Origin: Lamellibrachia columna
Taxonomy: Eukaryota > Annelida > Polychaeta > Sabellida > Siboglinidae
Direction of reading: 5' to 3'
Assembly: GCA_963662155.1 (NCBI GenBank)
Contig: OY759265.1
Coordinates: 10,365,693 to 10,429,692 of the forward strand
Length of the DNA: 64,000 nucleotides
How positions within the stretch are numbered: the first letter of the stretch is position 1; each line of letters begins with the position of its first letter. A program made the position numbers and the translations under genes. Positions 43,441 to 56,100 of this stretch are shown in pieces. Under the pieces are notes generated by a model that saw nothing but the letters and a program-made list of their open reading frames with translations, was not told the DNA's origin and did not search any database.

Positions 43441-44262
43441 ACACGTGTCACATTTTCGGGTGATAGAAAACATATTCTGATTCTGTCTTCCGTGGGCCAT
43501 TTATGTTTGGTGCTGTAGCCAGAAGTATTAAACTCATTTATTTTAAAAACGTGGCAAGTTTGCATGCATAAAATTAAACATATTCATGCTCTAAGTACAG
43601 TATACATACATACATATCTGTACTAGTATATATTTGATTCTTTCTCCATTGTTGCAATAGCGGTGGATTGTTTATGCATGTTTCAGGTTCATGTCTGTTA
43701 TGTGTGATCTGTTTTGGGTGAAACCTGCAGAAGACTTGTTTGAATTAAACCAGAGACTGGTTTCATATGGTTAATCTTGTTTTGAGTATTGTTAACTTGT
43801 TCTGTTGTAGCCTGTTTACACAGTATGTATTTTTTTTACAACATTTTACAATTTTTTTTTCATGGAGCTTATTTATAAATATGTGTAAATAGACTATTAT
43901 ATTAAATATATTTGCCAGGATGAATTAATGTAAATGGGCATCATCAAAAAGTGAAATTTTCAGTTCTTCAAAATGTGATGTTTTATGTAACCTTTTCTAT
44001 GTTAGTGTATGTAAATCTATTATTTTCTACCCACATCAGCCTGATCAGAGTCTTTAAAAATACATTTTTGCAACAGTCTTTGTTATGTTTCATAAAGTTA
44101 ATTTTAAATGTTTGCTCGACTTATAACATGTTTTCTATTTTTTTTTGCAAAATGAAACATCTGTGCCAGAATGAAAAAGAATTGGTAAACAAAATGAATT
44201 TACATTTTGTCTTGCTTGCCCAGAGTAAAATCCATTGATGTTAATAAACATGTCCATATCAG
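43441..44262 (+). promoter_or_regulatory. 3' UTR and poly(A) signal of the ankyrin-SOCS gene
   Basis: AT-rich sequence with AATAAA at 44243-44248, about 800 bases after the stop codon. The MITE-like repeat begins just beyond it. Confidence 0.5.
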
Positions 44263-44327
44263 CTTTGCTTTTAAAAATGCATGAATTATGAATTAAAACT
44301 GGTTCAGCCTTTGTGATGCTGTTTACT

Positions 44328-44870
44328 TAAAGAGAAACAAAAGTCACGGTTTTGGTCCTATGCACATATAAGAGTTACTAAAACATAACCATTTGTAACT
44401 ACAATTAAGAATATCACGCCTGTGATTTACTAGGAAAACTTTGTTGAACGCACATCTTAATTTCATGAGCAACGCCATACTGTTAGATAACCCTGCATCA
44501 CGAGTGTTGAAGTCTTAACAGAATTCGCTCACCAAATAAAAATATATTTGTACACATCTATTCAACTGATGTAACATATTTTGGCCTTTGTTTACTAAAC
44601 TAGTCCTATTTCTGGCAAAATAACACATTTGTTTTAGACTTTGCGTTGGTTCTGTGTACGCCGGTTACAATAGTCTAGGTTACCTGATTTTCATAGAACT
44701 GCACTTACCAGTCTCGCTGGTAAACATGTCAGTGCTCGATCAACTGGAGAAATGACCGGAATTTCCCACTTTTAGAACACATTCTGAGTAAACCAGTGGC
44801 ATGATATTCTTGATTTTAGTTGCACATGGTTACTTTTTATTATCTCATAGCCCCAAAACCATGACTTTTG
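44328..44870 (+). repeat. MITE-like interspersed repeat, copy B, with long terminal inverted repeats
   Basis: The left end reads AAAAGTCACGGTTTTGG then CTATGCACATATAAGAG. The right end, reverse-complemented, reads AAAAGTCATGGTTTTGG then CTATG. The inner parts also match (AACCAT.TG.AACTA.AAT.AAGAATATCA). The inverted repeats are about 95 bp and the element about 530 bp. Homology to copy C extends about 60 bases further left (GGTTCAG.CTTTGTGATGCT), so the family may be longer than this inverted-repeat unit. Confidence 0.8.
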
Positions 44871-45131
44871 GAAAGCAGCAGGAAGAACAAACATTTACCC
44901 TAATTGAATCAACGTCATGACCATGATGTCTTGTCATTGCTCGCAGTGGACCCATATTAAGCTGGCTCAAACTATGTCCACTGTAGGTATTTTGACAAAA
45001 ATCTAAGTCACCTATGTCTCAGGACAATAATTTCTTGAACCTGTTGTAACTGATGTTGTGACTAGATTTTTGGAATCACAGGCTCATGAAATGTCTCTTA
45101 TTTAATATTCTTGATACTGTAAACATAAGAT

Positions 45132-45225
<94 letters not shown>

Positions 45226-46050
45226 ATAATATATATGTGTAAGTTAATTTATTTAATGGAGTGCAAAAAATTCTTTTCTCACCTTGTGCAAGTGGCTACA
45301 CTGGTTAGCGATTTAAAATAGAAATGTTTTCTGCTGTGTCCATCTGTCAACATAGAGAGCAACACTGGTAATCTGAGGATCTCCAGACACCAGGGATTAC
45401 CTCACAACATTGATGTAGGACACTACACGAAACTGGACATATAACCTTAGCACTACGTGAAACTTTTAATGATATTGACCTGTGTGCCACCTGGGAAACT
45501 TTATTGTCACCAGGTGGCACTTTGTTTTATCATCGTACCTGCCTGCACACACTTGAAGTCAGCATGCTTATGAACTCTGATAGGAAAATACACTGATTGT
45601 ACAAGATTAAACAGATTGTTCAATGTTAAACAAAAACAGCTGCTAATCCCCAAATAAACAGACATAACCCCTGTCTGTATATTTTGTGAGTATACTTGAG
45701 TTAATGTTTGCGAGAGACTGGTTAATTTGATCACTGATTGCTTTTCATGGATACTCTTCATCTGAGTTTAGTTTGCACGGGGTTCTCATTTGAACATCCC
45801 TGATTGGATTTTGTGAACGCCATGAGGATAGGTGAGTACGTATTTAGTTACATGATATAAAAAGGAGAACTTCCAGATTACAGCCATCACTTCTATTACT
45901 GCTTTTGCTGTGTGCACTGCATGCTTTTGAGTTATGGTTGAGTTATCCAATTCAGACACAGATACACATATAATGATACATATATAGGTCCATATAGTCA
46001 GCTAAACAAATAATGTAAAAAAAAGAAACAGGTGAAACATAAACCATACA
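44871..46050. other. No gene seen
   Basis: Non-coding sequence apart from the (TA)n tract at 45134-45222. Confidence 0.4.
45134..45222 (+). repeat. (TA)n microsatellite
   Basis: About 44 uninterrupted TA dinucleotides. Confidence 0.98.
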
Positions 46051-46054
46051 TACT

Positions 46055-47234
46055 GTATGATTACACAAGGTCATTATGTATATAAAGTGACTTTACCCAT
46101 TGTCTCCTTATCCTTGATTTCCATCTGATGTCAGTACCAAGTACCGCAATTATCAGTGAGTTTCTAGATTTATCTAAACGTGACATAAATTTATATACAA
46201 GATTTTGTATGACTGCTTTACAGTCGGGAGTCAATTTCTCCGCAAACATAGCTGAAGCGCTGCAGTATTTGGGTAGTCCAAGTAATCGTCTAAACACATT
46301 GCTGTAACATACATGTAATCTGTGGATGTTATATACAGAATGATTCCACCACAGTTGAGCTGTATACACAGATGAGCAAACTGTACTAAATAGCTTGATC
46401 TTGACATCATTTGTGCACATATAAAATTTCCTAAGTAGTACCTTACCACGGGCATACAATTGGCGACACTGGCGCATTATATCTTTGTCATCCTTAGAGT
46501 CACTGCATATAATATGGCCCAGGTATTTTACACTTTTCACTTCTTTAATGTCTTCTCCATGTAACCTAAATGAAAGGTGACATACATTTTTCATATGTTT
46601 TCCTCTACTTATGAGTATTGCACTTTTCTTATGATTAAATTTAATTTCAAGATTAAGACCATAAGTTTCACAAACATATAACAGCTCCATCATACCTACG
46701 CTAGAAGGGGAAGATATAACCAGGTCATTTGCATACATGAGATGGTTTATATTCATGTCATCAATACAACAGCCAGTGCGACATTTTGTTAGTGCAGCAC
46801 TTAAATTGTCAATATATACATTAAACAGGTATGGTGAGAGTATGCCACCTTGCCTGACACCTTTAGAGACTTGAAATCCCTTAGATAAAATCCCAGACCA
46901 ATGTACAAACATAGTTTGATTTGTGTACTAGTATATCATAATTCTAACAATATAACTAGGTACTTGTCTATTAATCAATTTCAATATAGAGTGTCTTATT
47001 CTGTCAAAGGCTTTAGAAGCATCTAGGAAACCCATGAACATAGACCCATTTAAGCATTTGTAATTACAGTGTATCAACAATTTGTTTTAAGACATATATA
47101 CACATGTCAGTGCCAAGCTTACTCTTGAAACCAAACTGGTTACTGCTAGTGATCAGAAAGGATGACATATGACCCAGTATGACTTGTTCGACTATTTTCG
47201 ACATCACGCTGGCTAATGCAATCGGTCTGTAGTT
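46055..47234 (-). pseudogene. LINE reverse transcriptase (second family) with mutated YADD motif
   Basis: A 283-codon frame (46061-46912) reads SKGVRQGGILSPYLFNVYID, then INHLMYANDLVIS, then VKSVKYLGHIICSD, QCRQLYARGKVLLRKFY and VFRRLLGLPKYCSAS. This is the RT palm and thumb. The catalytic motif is YAND (46724-46735) where YADD is required, so this copy cannot be active. Upstream on the same strand, 46913-47230 continues with frame breaks (YRPIALASVMSKIVEQVI, SSNQFGFKSKLGTDMCIYVL) and is then cut by the 3' end of another LINE at about 47236. Confidence 0.85.
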
Positions 47235-47235
47235 T

Positions 47236-48989
47236 TTTTAACAAGATTTAACAAGATTGCCACCCCAAACAAAAAGTTCCAGATGGCAAGTGGACAAGGA
47301 AGCCATTGGTTTATCGAGAGACCAACAATTTTCTCATCTATGTGTAGCCCGCCCTTATCAAATATCTGTCAATTCTATTTTTAAACATATTCACACTACT
47401 AGCATTAACACAATCATTTGGCAGTTTGTTCCATTCGTTTATCACCCTCTGTGAGAAAGAATACTTTCTCATGTCCAACCTACACTGCTCCTTAACTAAT
47501 GCTGCTTTGTGTCCTCTGGTTCTACTGCCTTCTTTAAGTTTGAAGAACATATTCCTGTCAACATCCTCATAACCATTCACTATTTTAAACACTTCTATTT
47601 GGTCTCCTCTTAGTCTCCTGGTCTCTAGTGTTGTCAAACCACATTGTAATAAGCGACTTTTGTAACTAAGGTCTCTCAATTCTGGAATAATTTTAGTTGC
47701 TCCTCGTATTCTTTCTAGCTTGTCTATGTCCTTTTTACAATATGGCCTCCATGCTTGAATACAATATTCCAAATGTGGTCTAACTATTGCTTTGTACAGG
47801 GGTACAATTAGCTGTTTCTCCTTATACATGATAGTTCTCCTAATTAGCCCTAGAATTTGATTTCCTTTCGAAGCAGCAATCCCAATTGCTCTGAAACTTT
47901 CATGTCAGCACTAAATGTTACTCCTATGCCCTTTTCTTGTGTGGTTCTACCTAGTACAGCATCCCCCATTTTATATTCTTCGTCCATGTTTCCATGTTCT
48001 ATGTGTATACATTTACACTTCCCAAAATTTAATAACATTTGCCATTTTTTCTGACCTTTTAACTAATTTATCTAGATCATCCTGTAAACTGTGTTTATCT
48101 GTATCATTAGTAACCTTTCTGAATACTTTTGTGTCATCTGCAAATTTGAGTACTTTGCTAGATATGTCATCTTCCAAATCATTTATTTATATTAAAACAG
48201 TATAGGGCCTAATACTGATCCCTGTGGTACCCCACTCAAAACAGATTCCAGTTTGAAATCTCACCATCTACTATTACTCTCTGTTTTCTGTGTGTAAGCC
48301 ACTTTTCTATCCAGTTGATTGCATCAGTACCTATGCCATGGGATTTTAGTTTAAGTAACAATCTTTGATGTGGCACTTTATCGAAAGCTTTCTGAAAATC
48401 TAAGTAGACAACATCCACTGGTGACCCGTCATCTACCCACTTTGTAATTTCTTCAAAAAAACATAAGAGATTAGTTAGACATGACCTTGCTTTTAGGAAC
48501 CCATGTTGAGATGTATTTATTAATTTATGTTTTACAAGGAATTCCACCATGTGGTCTCTAATTAATGTTTCGAGTAATTTGCATACAACTGATGTTAAAC
48601 TCACTGGTCTGTAATTTTCTGGTTTGTTCCTCGATCCTTTCTTAAATAGCGGTGTAATGTTTGCTTCTTTTCCATTCTGAAGGAACTATTCCTTCTTCTA
48701 GTGACAGTGTGTTTATATACCCTCCACAGCATTTATTTGTGAAAAAAATTTGTGTTTCTTCCTCGACCTTTTCCCTTGTTTTCTTAATGGAACAAATTTC
48801 TCAATAATGCCCTCAATCTTATATTTTAAACAAGTCCAGCATTATGTTGCTGTCTTGTTTTTCAGGAAGTTATTCCAATCTATATTTGCTAGATATGTTC
48901 TCATCTCTTTATATTTGCCTTTGTTGAAGTTCCTCCTCCATTGTTTTTATATGTATTCCCTGTTTTTACTTTTATATTAAAATGGATTT
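47236..48989 (-). pseudogene. CR1-like LINE copy 3a, internally rearranged
   Basis: The element's 3' end, with AAATCTTGTTAAATCTTG tail repeats, lies at 47236. Going upstream on the minus strand: C-terminal RT (47338-47829, MIVPLYKAIVRPHLEYCIQA-type and IIPELRDLSYKSRLLQCGL), thumb (LGRTTQEKGIGVTFSADMK), FADD motif (48132-48143), SGVPQGSVLGPILF, then KAFDKVPHQRLLLKLKSHGI and NYRPVSLTSVVCKLLETLI. At about 48705 the RT start is joined to sequence matching the endonuclease-RT linker, so part of RT is deleted. Several frame changes make it inactive. It holds the most complete RT of this family in the window. Confidence 0.85.
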
Positions 48990-50400
48990 ACATACAACTG
49001 ATGTTAAAGTCACTGGTCTGTAATTTTCTGGTTTGTTCCTCGATCCTTTCTTAAATAGCGGTGTAATGTTTGCCTCTTTCAATTCTGAAGGAACTATTCC
49101 TTCTTCTAGTGACAAGTTAAACAAATTTGCAAGTGGTGAACTAATTTGTTCAAAAATTTCCTTAAGCAGTTTTGGTGGTATCCCATCAACTCCAGGTGAT
49201 TTATTATCTTTCATCTTCTTTATTTTCTTTGCTATCATTTCAGGAGTTACAAATAACAGCCCTAAATGTTCTGATGTATTGCCCTCAAATTTAGTAAATG
49301 GAACTGGAAGTGAGCCGATATCTTCTATGGTAAAAACTGAGCTGAAATACTCATTCAGGACCTCTTGCATTTGAAACCCATCTGAAATTGTGTTTCCCCT
49401 GTTGTTTTCCAGTGGTCTGACCTTATCTTGAACTTTCTGTTTAGTCCTTACATAAGCATAGAAACTCTTGCTGTAATTTTTTATATTACCTGCCAATTTT
49501 TTTCAAAGGTTCTTTTAGATTTTCTAATTTCAGTTGTAGATAGGTTAAGTGCCTCTTTGTAATTTGCCTAGTCTTCATCCTTTTTGGTACACCTATAAAC
49601 CCTCCACATAGTTTGCTTAAACACTATTTTTCTAATAGCTTCTTTTGACAAGTGTTTCTATCTAGACCGTTCTCCTTGTTTTTTTCAAGGGAACAAATTT
49701 ATCGATGATACTCTCAATTTCATATTTTAGAATATTCCAACATTCAATTGCGGTCTTATTCATCATTCCAATCTAGCTTTGCTAAGTATTTTCTCATATC
49801 TTTATAGTTACCTTTGTGGAAGTTTCTCCTATACGTTTTCTATTTTTACTTTCTGATTTTACATTGATGTCAAAATGTATTTGATTGTGGTCACTGTTAC
49901 CCAATGGTTCATGTATTTTTACATTGCCCACTAATTCTTTTTGTGATGATAAAACTATATCTAATACATTTTCTCCCCTGGTTGGTTCTAGCACGTGCTG
50001 AGTAAGGAAGCTCTTCTGAATTAAAAATAGAAATTGTTGGTCCTCACCCCCTGTACTCTCTAGAGATTTCCATTGTATGTGTCCATGGTTAAAATCTCCA
50101 ATTATGATACATTCCCCTTTACTAACTTCCTTTATAGCATTTTGTATTTTTGTGTTATCCTCTTCGTTTATGTTTGGACTTCGGTAAACTAATCCAATAG
50201 TTAATTTTTTATTTCATGAAACTATTTTGCACCAAACAGCTTCATCATAATCTGCTTCGCTTTCTAATTTTATTTCATAAGCTTGAAAAATAACTCCCCC
50301 TCCCCTTCTACCTATGTCACTATCATTGATTTTACCACATTTATTTTTGATAACAGGTACAAGCACAACTGATAGCATAGAATCAGGTAGGAAACCATGG
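48990..50400 (-). pseudogene. CR1-like LINE copy 3b: endonuclease end, linker and start of RT
   Basis: On the minus strand from 50340 down: GEGELFFKL-type, KLTIGLVYRSPNINEEDN, ECIIIGDFNHGHIQWKSL (endonuclease GDFN motif), RGENVLDIVLSSQKELVGNV, GNSDHNQIHFDI (SDHN motif with catalytic His). The linker follows, then RT start KDNKSPGVDGIPPKLLKEIF and NYRPVTLTSVVCKS, where it ends abruptly at 48990. Frame breaks are present. Lacking a 3' end is unusual for a LINE copy and suggests copy 3a was inserted into it or that the two recombined. Confidence 0.82.
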
Positions 50401-50904
50401 ACAAAAAAGGATATTTCATGTGTTCAGTATTTGCTTTTATTAACTTTTTTGTTTGATGATGATCTTTAATAGACTTTACTGTATTAATTTATTAGACTTT
50501 AATTATTGAATATACAAAAGGTACTGAAGCATATTTTCATATTGGACTGGGGAGAATGGTTTAATATCATTTGAAAATTCAATTAGAGTAAAATATTGAC
50601 ATCATTTGTATTTAAAGAAAAGGGAGATTCATGAATATATGTCATCTTTGTAATGATTAATTTCATTGTATAATTTTCTAAAGTCAAAGTTTCCATTTGT
50701 TTGGACCCAGTCAATACTAATATTATCATTCATTTGCATTTGCAAAACTAGTTAAGTATAGCATATTAATAATATAAATACAAGCATTCGACACAATTAA
50801 CCACACCATTTGATTTGATAGAACATTTTGTGGAACTATAAATGGTTTTGTTTTTTATTAATGTATATACACTAATTTATTACTATTAGTAAGTATCCAT
50901 AGTT
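50401..50904. other. No gene seen
   Basis: AT-rich sequence; no recognised element. Confidence 0.4.
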
Positions 50905-51960
50905 TTCTTTATTTCTTCAAATGATAACCGGTGCCGCCAAAATGGTGCACACTCACGCTTCTACTGCTGACGCATCAGCTGTCGCTAGGGTATGCACTGC
51001 CATAAATGTGGCTGCAACGAATTCCAGAGCCATGCCTGCGCAGATTGTTGCTGACACTCTCCGGGATGTCCCAGTGCAGATCCGAGCAGCTGCTAGTAAG
51101 CGAGACTCTATCAAGCGCAGCATTCACAGACACCAGAGTGCCAACCTCCCTAAGTATCCAGTCACCCTCAGAGAGTTCATCATCAAAGGTGAGTGGGCCA
51201 CAACTGTTGGAGCCTGAGCCATTCCTCATCTATAACTCAGGCTCAGAGGCACGGAATCGTGTTGTCGTGTACGCAAGTTGTCCCTACTTGAAACATCTCG
51301 CAAACTTCACCACCTGGTTCATGGATGGAATGCCATCCCCCCAAAAAAAGTTTTTTGCCAACATGTGATCTCTAGAGGGTGCTGGTATCACCTTACCCAG
51401 TTTACCTGGAGAAAGGTTCAGGAGCTGGGACACGCAATGGCCTACAAACAGCCAGACTCACCGAATAAGCACTGATGTGGCATTATTGATAGCCTTGCCT
51501 TCCTGCCCATTGAAGATGTCCCAGCTGGCATGGACTGGATCAAGCAACATGTCCCTGAAGAACTAACTGATCTTGTGGCATACTTCGACACCACCTGCGT
51601 GTCCGGTACCCTTCAGAGGAACCCAGGCTCCTCATGCTGTTGATGGTGCTGTGCAGCCTTTCACCATGTGTCGCCTTCCAGCTCCCTTCCCACCAGTGCT
51701 GTGGCACGTCAATGAAGCAATGCTCAACAACAACTTGTGTGACAGTTGGAATTATGGATTCCAGCAGCTCATTGACCAGGATCACTCCAGTGTATGGAAA
51801 TTTATTATAGCAATCCAGAAGGCTGATGACAACCTGTTGCCCAATGAGCGTTGCGAGACCCCACAGAAGATGTGTGATGTGTCAGAGTTGTGTAATGCAA
51901 CGACACTCGTATTTTAGCAAGAGACTGGATGTATTTTTTTATAATGCTTGGTTTTTTAAA
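50905..51960 (+). pseudogene. Mutator-like (MULE/FLYWCH-type) transposase relic
   Basis: Across three frames the plus strand reads PAQIVADTLRDVPVQIRAAA, SIKRSIHRHQSANLPKYPVT, LREFIIKGEWATT, then LHHLVHGWN/FTTWFMDGMPS, IEDVPAGMDWIKQHVPEELT, DLVAYFDTTCVSGT, PPVLWHVNEAMLNNNLCDSW and NYGFQQLIDQDHSSVWKFI. This order matches MULE-type transposase proteins common in invertebrate genomes (the TNN..E.WH..F block near the end). Stops and frameshifts break it. The N-terminal FLYWCH finger is missing or truncated, and no terminal inverted repeats were identified. AATAAA follows at about 52028. Confidence 0.7.
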
Positions 51961-52144
51961 CAAAACATGAAGTACCAATGTGTATCTGAGAAGTACTGTA
52001 TGTATATGTGAGTGACTAGTTACTTTTAAATAAAACAATTGCAGAAAAAATGATGTTGCACTACTTTTAAAGTCAAAATAATGGTGGACAGAAATGACTC
52101 ACACCAATCAATTTGCAGAATACCCATGTGAATGTAAATATCTG

Positions 52145-53199
52145 TTTATTTATTTCATTCTCACCAGAAAATGTCACTCCACAATGCTTCCCTCACAGGA
52201 CCAGCTAGTTATGTACATTACACTAACTACAACATACTGATCAACAGTGTCTAATGCAACTACTGCCTCAAGTAACTTCATATAGTCGATACTATATTGT
52301 ATAGTTTGGCTATTTAAATGCAAAGCATGCTTCTCTTAAAACTGCATATTTTTTCAAGCTGCAGCAAGACATAGACTATTCAGCACGGACCTTGGCAACA
52401 CAGACCAATGTGTTTATTACATTCTAGCTGGCTAACTATCGACATTAGTAACTACAGACTAATGCCTATCAGACGTGTGGCATGAACAGGGGCAAACAGC
52501 TAAATAGAAATAAACAGATTCATGTTGACTGCTGTTAGAGGCAGACAGAAATGGCAAAGACCAACAATAAACCAATACAAGACAAGAAGTATTTATCTAG
52601 CAAACCATATGTGGCTATTATAAACGTCATAATGATGCTATAAAACCTTCCGTTGCATGTGCATTTAGTTTGCTACTAATTTTGCTAGTAGGTAAAAAGC
52701 TATCCATACAGATGTAACATTTTACACTTGAATCTGACTTTGGCAGCCCAAAAAATATCACTACAATATATCACTACAAATCATTTTAAGTGAATGTTTA
52801 GCCTAAGACAACACAGTAAGTACATCACTTGAGAAACACATTTCACTGTGGTGGCTAATTATAAAATACTGCTTCCAATGAATGCCTAAAAGTAATTGAA
52901 AACATACAACTGAGTTGAATTTGTATGAACAACATCTGTATAGATAGACCCTGTAACATCAATTTGTGCACTTTACCCAGTTTACAAAAATATAAAAATT
53001 AAAGGGTACGAAACGGATTTCCTTCTAAAAGTGCAAATGTCCACTGGAACACTGCTAAGAAGTTAACCAGAACAGAGAATTAGCTAAAGGTAACTAACCT
53101 TTCTCTAACAGAACAGAACTTTGACTACTTTTCCAAAGCACATATCACTAAAGTAGTATCATTCACCAGACACACCGGCTATCCCAGCCTAGTCGATCT
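52145..53199 (-). promoter_or_regulatory. Probable 3' UTR of the FAS1 gene
   Basis: TTTATT (AATAAA on the minus strand) near 52145-52154 and again near 52409 are candidate poly(A) signals for the minus-strand fasciclin gene, whose stop codon is at 53200-53202. No other feature was recognised. Confidence 0.35.
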
Positions 53200-56100
53200 T
53201 TACTTCTTGCCGAAGTCCAATCCCCAATCAGAAAATATGTGCTCGAAGAACTGCCTTGGTCTGCGGAACAGGTGGCTCATTCTGGTGTTTGTGTCTGTGT
53301 ACATGCGCAGCGCTCGTGGTAATAGAGAGTTCACTGCGTGTACCACGCCACCATTCGCCATGAGGTCACATTCAGTCACATGCACGTCGTCTGCATAGAC
53401 TCCGTTCCGGCGTCGAGCCACTCCAACCGTGCTGCCATCTAGTGTGTGGTAGCGTGCAACACGCCTGTGGAAGACGCCAGCACAGCAGAGAATGTCTGCA
53501 ATAAGAACATTCACAATCAAAATCTCAGCTTACCACATGTGCCAACTATTACGGTTTACCCATAAGACTTACAGATTTTCTTAAACTTGACGGTGTAGGA
53601 GACATGACTTACAGTTTTATGTGTTTTAAACAAGGCTTTTCTTGTATTTGCATGTCAAATGGCTGGTGAATAACAGTTCATTAGTTCAAAATATATCTGA
53701 AGAGCAACTCTCGCGAATATTTAATAGCTCTGAGCCAACATCCAATCAATATGTCCCAGTTTGCAGGGCGAGCACGATTTTGAGCAAGTGCAAGGAACCA
53801 GCAAATGTAGATAATCTTACAGGTTTATTTGTGATCTTAGGGATTTATGTTACAGTCATACATATCAGTTTTGCCTTCAAAAATACTTGAAATGGATTAT
53901 TTTATGAATTAAAAACATGGTTCAGTCTTTGTGATGCTGTTTACTTAAAGGGACACAAGTCATGGTTTTGGGCCTATGCACATATAAGAGTTACTAAAAC
54001 ATAACCATTTGCAACTACAATTAAGAATATCACACCAGTGGTTTACTAGGAAAGCCTTGTAACACACATCTAATGCACCAACCAGGGTTGGCACCTATAG
54101 CTTACACGCAATTAAACAGCACACTTGATTCTGTATCTCTGACGGATTTCTTGCACACAGTTTTACCATGTCAAAAAGTAGTATCAGTAGCAGATATAGA
54201 TCCCATAAATAAACTTTGCTAATGCCAGCATGAAAATTACTTCCCAAACACATTGGTCATGTGAACTGTACATATAGTTATCAGGAATATTGAGAAAATA
54301 GGAACAAATTATTAATGTGGTGGTAAGATAATTGCTAAGCTGTCAAGCAACACCTACCGTGGACCATGTGATGTTTCAGGATCAATTTAAGTTTCTCCGG
54401 GTCAGCCAGTGATCCTGTCATCACAGAATCAGACACTTTTCGAAATGCCTGCACAAATAAAAATATATTTGTGTTAATTTCATTTTTATGACATAAATAA
54501 TTTTTTTTTATATTATATACCAGTTAAATAAAAAATATGTTAAATATATTAAATAAAAATCATTTGCCTATCTAGAAAGACAGATAGGTATTTTGATATT
54601 GCTACCATTTTCACACCATCTGCTTGTATGCTTTATGGACCAATCACATGCAGCTGTGGACCAATCACATGCAGCTAATGTTACATTAATTAATCTAAAA
54701 TGCCTTGTCTTTATTACAAAATACTATACTACATTATTATTACAGTATTAAATGAACAAAACTATTCTGGACATTAAGCTGTACTTTTTAATATGGGTCA
54801 CCTCCATATATAATAGTCTAAACATAATACCTCATTTGTTGGTGCGAAGAATGTGAGTGATCCAAGACTGGCGAGTTCATCAAAAAGATTGGCTGTCCGT
54901 AGCAGCTGCAGAAGTCGACTAAAGCGGTCGTCACGTGACAGCAGGTCTACCACACTGCCAGCAGGTGGCACCAGCATCTGCAACAAATCAGTCTTGTTAG
55001 AAAGCTCCTGTCCATTTAATGAACACATTGCTGTTGAAGAGTCTACACAATGGAAGTCCATTTTGATGAAAACCAGCACAATACACAACACACAACACAC
55101 AACACACAAGCATAACTTTTCTCCCATGGATTGATCCATTTGTTTCCCAGCCTGTCTGTCCGTCCATCCGTTTGTCCATCCATCTGTCTGCCCATTCGTC
55201 TGTCTGCCCATCCTTCTATCTGTCCATCCACCTGTCCATCCATCCATCTTTCCACCCATCCATCTGCTCACCCATCTGTCTATCCATCCGTCTGTCTGCC
55301 CATCCACCTGTCCACCTATCTGACCGTCCACCCTTCTGTCAGTCCGCCCATCCGTCTGTCTATCCATCCAACCATCTGTCTACCCATCCATCCACCCACC
55401 CGTCTGTATGCCCATCTGTTTGCACATTCACCTGTCTGTCCATCCATCTGTCCACCCATCCGCCTGTCCGTCCATCCATCCATCTGTCTGCCCATCCGCC
55501 TGTCCGTCCATCTGCCTGTCCATCCATCCATCTTTCCACCCATCCGCCTGTCCGTCCATCCGCCTGTCCATCCATCCATCTTTCCACCCATCCGCCTGTC
55601 CACCCATCCTTCTGTCCGTCCATCCGCCTGTCCATCTATCCGCCTGTCCATCCATCCGCCTGTCCACCCACCCGCCTGTCCACCCATCTATCATTCCGCC
55701 AATATGTCTGTCTGTCCATCTATCCATCCATCTGCCCATCCTTCTGTCGGTCAATTCATCTGTCTGTCCATCAGTCCATCTGTCCATCCTTCTGTCTGTC
55801 CATCCTTCGATCTGTCTGCCCATTAGTCTGTCTATCCATCCATCCGTCTATCGGTTCGTCTGTCTGTACACCCATCCATATGTCCGTATACACATATTCT
55901 AGCACTAACCTTGTCAATGATGTGAACGACTCCACCACAAGCGTTGATGTCTGTGTGGTGGATTGGTGCGCACTGCACTGTCGCCATGGTCTCTCTCCCC
56001 CATGGGAATCGAAACTGTCACAACAACAACATGAAGAATCACGTTATAATAACATGACAAGATTCCTTTTTGCACAATCACTCACCATTTTCATTTTATT

